Shown here one piece after another: positions 22,961 to 34,621 of a stretch of DNA of 64,000 bases. Both the position numbers and the translations under genes were made by a program. The notes under the pieces are model-generated. The model saw only the letters and a program-made list of their open reading frames with translations. It did no database searches and had not been told where the DNA came from. The stretch covers positions 10,310,001 through 10,374,000 of the forward strand of contig CM073550.1 of NCBI GenBank assembly GCA_037074615.1. Direction: 5' to 3'. Position 1 is the stretch's first letter; each line of letters begins with the position of its first letter. This DNA is from Leucaena leucocephala. Taxonomy: Eukaryota; Streptophyta; Magnoliopsida; Fabales; Fabaceae.

Positions 22961-25900
22961 TAACACAATCACAATTCATAAAAATATTAGTGTTTATTTT
23001 ATGATAAAAAAATTATATTCTTTATATATTTTAACCAAATCATATTAAAATGATTAAATTTTAAATTAGTATGAATATTAATACGAATTCAAGTCAAAAG
23101 AAAATAATTTTAATATGAAGAGTTTGCTATATAATAAATATATTAAAAATTTCTCATGGTCAATATAATAAAAAGTTAATAAGTTTTTATAGTAATAAAT
23201 AAGAACAAAGATTATATAATACTATTGAATAATTCCAAATTTCAAGTCGCAATTTGGTTAGACTTAGGTATTTTAACTCAAATAGTAAATGTATTTTTTA
23301 AAATAATAAAATGGTAAATTCTAACAAATAGAAATAATAAAATAAATATATGCTTTAATTGTGTGATTATATATTTAATTTTAAACATTTATATATTTAT
23401 GATAATCTCTAATTTAAAAACTTATGAAAAATAGGGTATAATTAGAGGAATATAATACTGACAATATCTTATTTTTAAAGAAACCAATAACTTGGAATAC
23501 CATCTAGATTTAAAAATTAAAAAAAAAAGGCTAAGTAATATGTGTGTGTCAAAATTAATTATGAACTCAAAACTATCATTATTTTATAAATTATCAAACA
23601 CCTTTAATTTATATATGTCAAAATCATCAAATTATGAAACAAAAGTTATGGTTATATGATATCTCATAAGCTACTATTACCTTCTTTTAAATTATATTTT
23701 TTTTAAAATTTATCCAAACACTCTATTAAATTAATTATGTTTATAAATAAATTTTATAAACATAATTTTATCCAATACTAATATAAATGCACTCAAGTAT
23801 GTGGGGGTTGCTTATAAAAAATATATATGATTGATAGTCTTATAATTGATTTTAATAAAAAAATATGGTTGTTTGGTCGAGAGTTTCGTAATTGATTTAA
23901 ACAAAATATTGGTATCTAGATAAATTTTAAGGAAATCACAATTTTGACTCTTATAATTGATTATAGTTTTTTTTAGTTGCTTATCCTATTAATTAGAATT
24001 TTATCCTGACTATATCTAAATTTGATCTGCATCACTTAACTATAGTGGGTGAATCTCTCAATGAGAATTTTTTATATATGCCAAGGTTTAAACTTAAAAT
24101 TTTATTTAAGTAATATTAAACCGCTTACTATTTAATTAACTCTTTAATTAATTGGTTATAGTTAATTCCCAAACAGAGAGAAATCGTGTGTGCGATGTGT
24201 ATCATCCCAAACCCATGTATATATCAAACTTCTAGTCAACGCTCTCCTTGATAAAATGGACTCATGGGCTGAGGTGTATCTATTAAACTTCTAGTGATAA
24301 AATGGACTCATGGGCCCAGGCCTAACTCATTTTCCACTAACCAATGATAATCATGAACCAATTTAATCTTTAAAAAATTTTAAACTCATAATACTAATTA
24401 ATAATCAATTAAATAATTCTAAAATATTTTAATTTCTTACCATAATAATAATTTATAATAATTATAAATAATTAATTAATTAAAATTTATTTTTAGTGCA
24501 GCACAAGAGGTTCAAATATTTGTATTTTTTTTATCTATTGTTGTTTTTTTTTAAAATATACGTATATTGAAAAATATGACACTAGAGGAGACAACTGAAA
24601 TCGTTCTAAAGGTGAATGATTTTACTTTTCAATTAAAAAAATAAATGTCATATCATAAAAGTTGAAATCGTCATTGGTAAGAAGGAGTTCTATATAAATC
24701 TGTAAGAATGAGGTCTGAATAAATCTCAACTCACTCAATGATTTTTTTCCTATTTATAGTATAATGTTAGAAAAGCCAAAAATTATTTTACTTATTTGCA
24801 AAAAAAAATTGTGTAGATTTTCATAAAGTATTTCGCCTAATTATTTTTATAAAAAATTACTTTCTTTTTATGAAATTTTTTTAATAAGTACAATCAATAA
24901 AGAGAGTAGGAAAAAATTATAAATTTAGAAAATGAAATGAATTAAAATATTATATTTAGAGTTAAATAAAATCTTTCTATTAATTTTTATATTTAGGGTA
25001 GGAGGAATAGAAATGAATTAAAATATTATATTTAGAATTAAAAAAAATCGTACTATTAATTTTTATATTTAGGGTAGGAGGAATAGAAATTTTAGTTGAC
25101 AAATAGGGAAATTATATCACTAGTTTAGCCATTATTATGAAATTGTATCACTTATTAGTGATAGAAAATTCTGTCACATAAACGAACTGTTGCTAAATTG
25201 TTAGGATAGTGTTATTCTAACTGTGCAATAATATTTTGTGTGCCAAATTTGTCGCCAATTAGCAACACAATAATTTTGTTTAAAACATCTTAAATCCACT
25301 AATGAGCGATGAAATTATTCCTCCTCAAATCTATCGTTACTTCGTGATATAATTTTTCCTTCTCAAATTTGTCTATAATTATTTTATTTCTCAAAATTTG
25401 CTTTTTTTTTTAAATACTGTGGTTTTTGAAATTTAAAATATTCGGCATAATCCTACTTGACATATTGGATTGGGCCGGATTATTATGTAATTTTTTGTCA
25501 CTTTAATTCTTTTAATATTTCTTACCTGACAACCCATCGTCTATAGATTCAGCTAATAAAGAGATGAGACATGTGATTATTTAGAGTGTGTTCAATCTCT
25601 AGGGAGTATCACTTTATTGTAGTTCCAATCGCGGCGCTTAGAAAGGCATGATAGCTCCCGGATGTCTAGGTTTACGCTTGAGGATAATAGACAGTTCACC
25701 CTACCCAACATTAATATCGCCTAGGAGGAATAGAGACTTCGCCATACCCTTAGATTGTGGGTGAGCCCACCCCCTTTCCAAAAATTTCTGTACCAAAAAA
25801 AAATTTCTTACCTGACAATCCTTAAATATGATATTTTCGAATAGTTATACTTAGAAAACAAATCTTTTAACATTAGTTAATTTGTAAAAATGTCTTTCTT

Positions 25901-26990
25901 GATACATCATCAATATATATTATATTGATTTTATGATCATCATAAGAATCTTTTAAGAATTCATTAATTTAATTTAATTTTAAATTTATTTCTTAATTTA
26001 ATGTTACTTTTTGTGTGTTTGTAATTTTAGAAAATATTACTGTTGATCATAATATTATTTTTCAAGAAAATATATTTTGGATGGAAGTATGCATATATGT
26101 TTTTATAAATGAATAAAATTTATTTTTTATTTTGTAATGATTTATTTGAGGCCAGGCCAAACCTAATATTCCCTCATCTTAATTATAAGAACTAATTTAA
26201 TTTTTTAGATAAATTAATAAAATTAAATAAATTAGCTAATTATGACTAAATTTAACTTCTCAAAATAAACTTATATTATATATTTCTTAATCTACACAAA
26301 TTACTCAATTAAATATTATATCAATTACAATTAATTAATTAATTTAACTTTCTTAATATATGTAAAAAAAGTCAATTAACTTATAATTAGTGTTAGATTT
26401 AGGTCCGGATATGCCCTTGATAGATCGGACTATTTGATTCAGTATACTAAGTCAAATAATATAACTAACAAGATGTTGAGATTGTTAAAGAATATTTACT
26501 TAGAATATTTTTTATTAAATAATTATAAATTAAATAGAAAATTAATTTATATAAAATAATTAATATTAATAAGATGAATGAAATCCTGAAAAATAAATAT
26601 TATGATATTTAAATTTAAATAGAATATTTAATATTATCAGTTGAGATTCTATAGTGACTCTATTAATGGTTTGAAATGTGTTGTGATTCCAAAATATTTG
26701 ATGTTGTCAGAAGGAAGAAGGAAAAAGGAAAAAGGAAGACACAATGTTCTTTACATACGTCTAAGGTGCTTTTGTCACTGAAAATGGGAAAAAGAATCGA
26801 AGGTAATCATAGATATTTTTTTTGTTACAAGTAATTATAGAAATTAGAATATGAGCGAGTCCAAGCTTGTGGACGGTAAGAGGTTCAACCAATGCAATGC
26901 GCTCATGCAACCTCGGCCACGTATGCGGTGCACGTGAGCTTCCTTCGGCACCCAAACAACCTCATGCAAGGTCTAGGTATGTTTGTGGTG
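22961..26990. other. AT-rich intergenic region with scattered repeat debris
   Basis: No gene is seen. It includes a poorly preserved MITE-like stretch at about 26,166-26,392 (TATTCCCTCATCTTAATTAT to an inverted relative) and a less AT-rich island at 25,615-25,790 of unknown origin. A near-duplicate 45-bp stretch ends in AGGGTAGGAGGAATAGAAAT at 25,000 and again at 25,075. A passage at 25,090-25,390 repeats phrases about (T/A)TTAGTGATAGAAA and may be another decayed transposon. Confidence 0.5.
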
Positions 26991-26996
26991 CCCTAA

Positions 26997-27941
26997 AGCC
27001 ATACTTAGTATAACTAGTATAATGATAGAAAATATTAAATTAGATTGTTTGATATGTAGTATTGAAAAATTTTTAAGATTGAATAATACCATATAAGTAG
27101 AATTGTGCAATACCACCTCTTAGTATTGCATTTTTATTTTTGAAATAGAAATTTTTTAAGAAAAAAATATCCTTGCTTCTCTGCTCCCTCAACACCCTTC
27201 TCTCTCTTTTTCCTCCTCTGTCCACTCTGTCGTCATCATCACCATCCTTCATCAACCATCACCCACGCCTTGTGCAGAGTGAGAAGGGCGTTAAGGGAGT
27301 CCCGACTTCATCTCCACCTTCATCACCCTTCATCTACTGTCACCATTATCACCCTTCATCTCCACCTTTATCTATCCTTCATTAAGTCACTGTACATAGT
27401 TTGTGCAGAGGGAGAGCTGTGATAGAATGGGAGCTATGACCACACATAACTAGAGTTGACTTCACATTTTCTCTTGTCATTTACCCATCGTTACTCTATT
27501 CATTCACCCCTTGAGTGTCATTGTTATCATCCACACATCCTCCATTGCGATGGTACGAGACAAACAACAAAGAACTAGCGGTGACAGCATGACTTTTTTT
27601 CTGGACTCCCTCCTTAACGTCGCTGCGCTCTGATTCTATTGACTCTAGCGAAAGCCTTCCCTCTAATCCCTCCTCAACTATAATGAGCTTCACTGATGAA
27701 TTTTAGGCGTTGGGGCAAGAGGTACTATATTCTTTTTATAATTTATAATTAATTATTAAATAAAATTAATAAAATTATTTCCTTCGAATATTACTTTATA
27801 CTAAATATAATTTTAAAGACTTATTTCTATTCTCACTTCTAATTCTAATTCCAATTTCAATCTATCCAAATCTACTCTCATTTCTAATCCTAATTTCAAT
27901 TTCAATCTGTCCAAATCTAGTCTTACCTCTTAAATATGGCC
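26997..27941. mobile_element. PIF/Harbinger-like non-autonomous element, 945 bp
   Basis: The left end AGCCATACTTAGTATAA and the inverted right end GGCCATATTTAAGAGGTAA are imperfect terminal inverted repeats. TAA sits directly outside both ends (26,994-26,996 and 27,942-27,944), the target duplication typical of PIF/Harbinger and Tourist elements. The interior is C/T-rich with repeated CCTTCATC and CACCATTATCACC phrases and has no transposase. The sequence on both sides (phrases like GGCAACCTCA) looks like a second, older repeat into which this one inserted. Confidence 0.6.
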
Positions 27942-27944
27942 TAA

Positions 27945-28780
27945 GGCAACCTCAGCCTATAACTAAGCATATCCTTGGTACGCGGGGCAACCTCATCAAT
28001 GCAGGTCTAAGCAAATCATTAATTTCGGATAAATATATTAGAAGTGCCTCGTGACAAATGGAGTACTATTTATAAAACGTCTCATTTTTGTGCTTTTCAT
28101 GGGAAACAAAAATATGGATTTTGCTTTGTTCCCCTTTTTGGCTTGGGATTGATGGTTTAAGTTGAGGCGTGGAAAGGAATGAAGGGGGAGTGAAGTAGGT
28201 TGGAAAAGGAGCAGCAGTAGAAAATGGCGGCATGAATAACGGAGAAAAGTTAATTCAGTTAGACCCAATCGGTAATCACCGATTCAGCTTTGTGCATCCT
28301 TTGATTTGTTGGGTTGTGTGTTCCCACTCTCACCAGTCACGCCCCACATTTCCTTTCCTTTCTCTAGGGTGCGTTTTCCAACGCCGGGATAAGGGGAGAG
28401 TTTAATTATTAAATTAAGGATATATTTAGTTTAGATTATGGAAAAAATTAATCATAAAATAATTTTAGAAAATAAATATTTAAATAATTATTATCAGAAT
28501 AATTTTTTTATAAATAAATTATCAAAACAGTATAAAATAAAATGACAATTTCATACTCAAAAGAGAGAAGATACAATAAAATAACAAAATATTATAAGGG
28601 CAAAATTGTTAATTTTCTAGGAAAATATATGAAAAATGCATGTAAAAAATGGTAAAATTTACTTTTGGGGACTATAATTTTATCAATAATCAATTATTAA
28701 AAAATGGCTCTAAAAACGTTTGTTTCTTCAAACTAAATACACACTAAGAGTAGAGTAAATTGAGAGAATTATTCTAGAAT
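27945..28780. other. Intergenic, no gene seen
   Basis: No coding region or RNA gene recognised. The stretch is AT-rich apart from a mixed-composition segment near 28,040-28,400. Confidence 0.45.
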
Positions 28781-28799
28781 CTCATATAAATAATTTAAT

Positions 28800-29628
28800 C
28801 AATGTGGGATTGCAGAATACTTCTGCAAAAAAAAAAATCACTATCTTTGTTTTATCCAAATTACATAAACTTCAGATTTTTTTAAAAATATATATATAAT
28901 GTTTTTAAAAATTAAAATACATATTATAAATCTCCTCTATATATTTAAGATTGTTTTTGTTAGTATATATATTTAAGATTCTATTTTTTTTTCATCCAAC
29001 CCTTAGTTGATCACTAAATTTAACTATTAAATTTTTGTTTTGATCAAAATATTCCTCTATGACATAAGAATATTTAAACATTTATATTTTTTGATAAAAC
29101 ATATTTTCTACACAACCAAAAAATAATTATAATACATATATTTTACAATTTTATGACATGTTAGAAAATTAATCACTTTTAGTTGTATATTTTAAATTTT
29201 TTTATCACATTTACTAAACTTATTTTTTTAAGTTTATTTTAAATGGCTAAAAACATATTTTTGTTTATCATATAGTATATTGTAAGTTTGAGAGATTATA
29301 TAAATTCTTTAAAATTATAATAAAATTTTAAAAACTATTTTTTGTTACAAACATTTATAGGCACATATAGTCAAAATTTGAAAAACTGTTAAAAATAAAT
29401 TAAAGATTTAGTATGACGAAGAGTAATTTAATAAATAAAATGTATTCTAATATTAATTCAATTTTTTAAAAATATATTTTTAAAAGTTTTTTTAATATTC
29501 AGAATACAGTTAATAGTTTTGACTTAAGTGTATATTTTTAATATAGTGAGAGTCCTTGTCACTATCATAAAAAAAGAGAGTTAGTGTAATTAAGGTAAAA
29601 TATAAGGGATGTTAGAGTATTTCCCTCT
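28800..29628. repeat. AT-rich inverted-repeat element, sibling of the one at 30,015
   Basis: The right end, read inverted, is AGAGGGAAATACTCTAACAT followed by CCCTTATATTTTACCTTAAT. It closely matches the left terminus of the 30,015 element. Internal phrases (TTAGTTGATCACTAAATTTAAC, AAATGGCTAAAAACATATTTTTG) also recur there in the same order. The left edge is not well preserved. Confidence 0.5.
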
Positions 29629-30014
29629 AATTAATTAGTTATATGGAAAAAAAATTCTACCTATCACCAACTATTGAAAAAAAAAAAGATTCCATGCCAT
29701 TAGTTTATATTGTTATTGGCTAAGTCTTAAATAATTAAAAGTTTGGTAAAAAAGTCTTAAATATTTAAAAGAGACATGTGATGGGAAAAAAATAGAAAGG
29801 CATATAAAACTTTCCTAAAATGAGTGAACTAAAGGAAACATGAGACATAATTGACACACATGATGTTTTGAAGTTTCAATTGCTATAATTACTCTAGCCT
29901 TTGAAGGAAAAAATTGATGATAGTAATAACATGCCAAAAAAATTGAATATGTCAATATTTTATGGACTAATTTGGTGATGTATTTTCACAGAAAAGTAAA
30001 ATTATAATTTTTTT

Positions 30015-30971
30015 AGAGTAAAATACTCTAATATCCCTTAATTTTGTCTTAATTACACAAACATCCCCTTTATTTTGAAAACCTATATAAACCTCCTTTA
30101 AAATTAAAATATATTATACAAACTTCATTTATATAGTTAAGATTAAATTTCTATCCATCAAAACTATTAGTTCACCATTAAATTTAACTTTTTAACTTTG
30201 TTTTTATAAAATACCTCTCTTTAACACAAGAATTATTTAAACATATATATTATATTTATCTAAAAAAATCTATAAAACAAAAAAAATACTTCTAATACAT
30301 ACTCCTATTTTGAAACTTTATAATATGTTGTAAAATTTATTAATTTTGATTATATTATAAAATTTTATAATTTTAGTTTTTCATCATATATATTATAATT
30401 TATTTATTTTAATTTCTTAAATGGTTAGAAAACACATATTTTTATTTAAATTTATACTTTAAAATTTTAAACACATTTTTCTTGAAAAATTTATAAATAA
30501 ATTTGGTTAAGCATATATTTATTAAAAGAAAAAAATAAATTTTTCAGTCAAATCTTTTATGTTGATCGAATTATGTAAGCCTAAAGGCATGAACAAATAA
30601 CTATTTGAAAAAAAAAATAAGGAAATAAAAAATAAGGAAAGGAAAATGAAAAATCTTAAATTCTTAAAATAATTTCATCCAAAATGTGCAATACAAAATA
30701 AATATGGGTTTATATAAGATTCAATAAATTTAAATTTGAGATTACAAAGAAAAATATAATAAATCATAATTTAAATCCTATTATAGAAGAGGGTAAAATG
30801 GTAGATAAAATTTATTTTAATATATATTTCATTTAAAAATCAAGTCTTTATAGTCCCTCTAGAATATTCTTAACGAAGTTAACTAATTGGATTAAAATGT
30901 GTTTTTTTAAAATATAGGGGATATCTGTATAATTAAAGTAAAATTGAATGATGGTCAAAATATTTTACTCT
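30015..30971. repeat. AT-rich non-autonomous DNA element, 957 bp
   Basis: The left end AGAGTAAAATACTCTAATAT runs into CCCTTAATTTTGTCTTAATT. The inverted right end AGAGTAAAATATTTTGACCA runs into TCATTCAATTTTACTTTAAT and then ATACAGATATCCCC. These are long imperfect inverted repeats of about 55 bp. There is no coding capacity. The superfamily is not determined, because the flanks are too AT-rich to call a target duplication. Confidence 0.6.
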
Positions 30972-31829
30972 TTTTTTTTTTAACTTCATACAAAATTTTG
31001 TTTTATTTTTTAATTTTATAAAATATTTTTTCAATCCTTTAATTTTAATATCATTAAAAAAAATGTTGTCAAATGAAATGTTAAATATTGAAAAATATTT
31101 TCAAATTTAGACATATTAAATTTAATTTTGTTTAGACAAAAAAGATTTTAATTTTAAAAAATTATTATTATTATAAAAAATTATTATTTGAGACGATTTT
31201 AGAGTTAAAGAATTGAAAAAATATATTATAAAATTAAGAAATTAAACTGATGTATTATATAAAGTTAGATGATTAAAAGTAAATTTTTATTAATTTAGCT
31301 TTTACGTATTAAAAATCTTACAAAGCTTGATCCTCATATATAAAAATTCTACTCTTATTATTCATAAAAAATATTAATCATTTTTAATTATTCAGTTCGT
31401 GTGTGTGTGTCTGTGGATTTTATTTATTTTATGACTGTTATCAAATTATTTCTTTAAAAAAAATTGTTTTTTGGGTGTTGCGTGCAAGTTTCAACTATCA
31501 ATCTTATTTTCCAAAAAAAAAAAAAAATCAAATCCCATGTTAATTTTACCCGCGTTTCTCTCCTTCTTTAGAAAACTATCACGCTTATTTTCTTGACCAA
31601 CAAAAAAACGCACCTTTCTAGTTCCATCATTTCCCTCCTGCTCCGTTCGTAATTGATGACCCCATTTCATGTCTCTCTCCCTCCACTTTCCTCTACTGGT
31701 TCGTTCATTCACAACTCTCACACACTTTCTTCAAAGCTCCAAAACCATCTTTTTCTTCTTTTCTTCTGAGTTCTGATTATTCTAATTCCATGCTTCTTTA
31801 GCATCATCATTCCTGGTATTGTGTTACCC
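30972..31829 (+). promoter_or_regulatory. Upstream region of the NPH3/BTB gene
   Basis: No other gene is seen. The last 300 bp are less AT-rich and CT-rich, consistent with a 5' UTR and proximal promoter. I do not assign a TATA box. Confidence 0.35.
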
Positions 31830-34178
31830 ATGGGAGCTTGCTTCTGTGACCTCGAAGTAGACGTCAATGGCGAAGCAACTTTCATGGTGAACAAGGTGAC
31901 GTTTCCTTATAAGAATACCTTGTGGGTGTTTGTTCTGTGGTCCGTGTTGATGAAATAGTTCATTTTCTCACTTAGTTGCAACATTGATTACGGAAATTGT
32001 TTGCCGTTTCTTTTCCTTCTTTCTAACTTGATCACTACACACAATTTGTTAGGCTTAATTCCTTTTCGTTAAGGTTTTCTTGCAGAACAATTCTTAGGTG
32101 CATTAATTGAAAAATTCATCCAAGTTAGTGTTTTGGACAGTGAGATCTGTTGATACACCCTTTTTGATGAATTTGTTTTTCCTGTTTGCACGTATTTCCA
32201 AGGTGAAGAGTGTAATGTAAGATTGCTTCTTTCTTTATATGTGTTTTATTGCTAATTCCAATATCCCAGGATGTACTTGATGTTCCCCTGTTAATCTGCA
32301 ATGGAAGTAAGCTATCTGCTACATGTTTCTTACTCACACTCTGAAGCTTTTCTTGCTTTCGTTGTTACATAAACACTTTTTTTCTTTTCTTTATGTTTTT
32401 TTTGGTTGAGTGCTTTTTCTGGCCATCTAACCTTCATATAAAAACCACTTTGCAGAATGTTCTTTCTTCCTTCTCCAGTAAATGTGGTAATTTATTTGGT
32501 AATTTCATGGGTAAAAATGAAGTCCTTAAAGTTATCTTCAATGAATTTCCAGGAGGAGCACATGGCTTTGAGCTCATTCTACGATTTTGCTACAGTAGCA
32601 CCAAAATGCTGACTACACCTTCCAACATAATCATGCTTTATTGTGCTGCTCAATTCATGGAGATGCCAAATGTTATATCCCAAATTGAAAAATTCCTTCA
32701 AGAAGGGATTCATTTATGGACTTGGTTCGAGCTCCTCGAAGCATTAAGGCAGTGCCAAGAGTGCTCGATTTCTTCGAAAAGTTACGTCACAATTCTGGAC
32801 AGAGTCGTAGAAGTCCTTATAGAGAGGCTTGTGGTTTTTCCAGGCATTTCAAGCCCATATACATGTTCTTCTAATAGATCTAGTTCCCAGTTTTCTTGTG
32901 AAACTAGCAGTAACAATAGCTGGAGAAATAACTGCTCTGGTCGTTCTTGGTGGTTTGAACATCTTCTGTTCTTGAAGGTTTATTTGATTGAAAAAGTAGT
33001 AAGGACAATGATTTCTCATGATTTTGATCATGCTTTAGTCTCTAAGTTTCTATTTTATTACCATAAATTAAGTTGTTCTGGTACTGCAAAATCAAAGAAG
33101 AAGAATACTGAGACAACAGAAGTTGTGATCAATCTGCTTTCATTGCTTGATAAGAGGTCTCTTTCTTTCAAGGAATTGTTCGGTCTCTATCGAACCGGTT
33201 TCAGATTGAGAATAATAAGTTCATGCTGCAGAAGCAAAATTGAAAGTCTTATAGGTCCCCTGCTTGATCAAGGAACAGTAGATTATCTGCTACTTCCACC
33301 TCCAAATGGGATGGGCCATGCATTTGATGTCAATTTCGTACTGATGCTTGCACAAGTATTTGTCAATGAAGGCGATTTTGGGATATCTTTGGGTAAACTT
33401 AAGAGAGTGGCGAAAATGATGGACTCATTTCTGATGGAAGTTGCTGCAGATCGTCATCTTCAACCTTCTGAATCTGCAGAATTAACTACAGTTCTCCCAG
33501 ATGCTGCAAGAGTATCTCATGATCAGTTATACCTAGCCATGGACATTTATCTGAATGTAAGGTATCATTTTGCTTGGTTATATGTACTAATATGCATTTT
33601 GCAACATTGTTTCTATAATGATGAGGAAAAAAGCTTATGCAATAGGGTTATGATATGTGGATACTGTGTCAAATGAGTCGAGTAATTTTTTAATATATTT
33701 ATAAATCACCTCATTAAATTTTTTATATAAATTAATAATTTTATCTCTTCATTTATTATTGTGATAATTTTATTCTATTAAATGGTATAATGTATATTAA
33801 ATAGATATAAAGTTAAAAAGTTGTTAAATTTTAAGATAAATTTAATAAAATTAAAGTTTTTGCTTGGTATGTATAAAATATGTTAAAAATAATTTATAAA
33901 TAGGATCAGGGGAGTATTATATTTATCCATATATAGAAAATGTTGTTTTTGTATTTACTAATATGACTACAAATAGATAACCTCTAGAAAATCTTTTTTA
34001 GTGTGAGAGCACTTTAAAGCCTTTGACTATTCATTGATTCTTATATTCTTTAGTCAATATCAATATATATGATAAAATATATAGTAAGTCATTTCATTTT
34101 TCAGATTCTGTAAATATATGAGAAAACGTGTCTAGTTATTCTATTTCATCAATTTTCTTTCATATTTGAGGGTTTTAT

Positions 34179-34223
<45 letters not shown>

Positions 34224-34621
34224 GTCCACACGTTCACCCAGGGCTAACTGAAAAGGAAAAGATGAGCATTTGCTGTGCATTGGATCATCAGAAATTGTCA
34301 GCTGAACTTTTGAGGAATCTTACAAGGAACTTGATATTTCCTGCAGAAGCAAAACCCAGAAGTCATACTAATACGCGAAGCAGAATAAAAAACTTACTAC
34401 AAGAGAATGATCATCTGAAATATTTTCTTGATTCAGTGTTTCGTAAAGGCTTTAAGAACACAGATGCTAAAGATCAGGATGCTGAAAACAGAACTACTGC
34501 GGATGATGATGATGAAGAGCTTAAACCTAAGGAGGATTTGCAAGTAATGCAGAGTGTGATGAAGTCTGCATCTCAGATCATGAACAATGCTAGATACTTG
34601 CCAAAACTCTGTTCAAAATGA
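31830..34621 (+). CDS. NPH3/BTB-domain protein (At3g22104-like), last intron acceptor abnormal
   Basis: Exons: 31,830-31,895 (MGACFCDLEVDVNGEATFMV), 32,456-33,556 and a third open to 34,621. Exon 1 plus the start of exon 2 make an N-terminal BTB fold (VLKVIFNEFPGGAHGFELIL). Exon 2 carries most of the NPH3 domain, including LLPPPNGMGHAFDVNFVLML, the counterpart of the family's YDVD signature. It ends at AAT before the good donor GTAAGG. Homology resumes at 34,232 with VHPGLTEKEK to SRIKNLLQENDHLK and a C-terminal acidic stretch. The joined product would be 518 aa. NPH3/BTB proteins act as CUL3 adaptors or plasma-membrane scaffolds in phototropin and auxin signalling. The dinucleotide before the homology is AC, not AG, behind a long (TA)n run, so the gene may be truncated. 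Confidence 0.82.
34180..34221. repeat. (TA)n microsatellite against the NPH3 exon 3 boundary
   Basis: About 20 uninterrupted AT units end only about 11 bp before the resumed NPH3 coding homology. They occupy the place where the pyrimidine tract and branch site should be. Confidence 0.9.
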
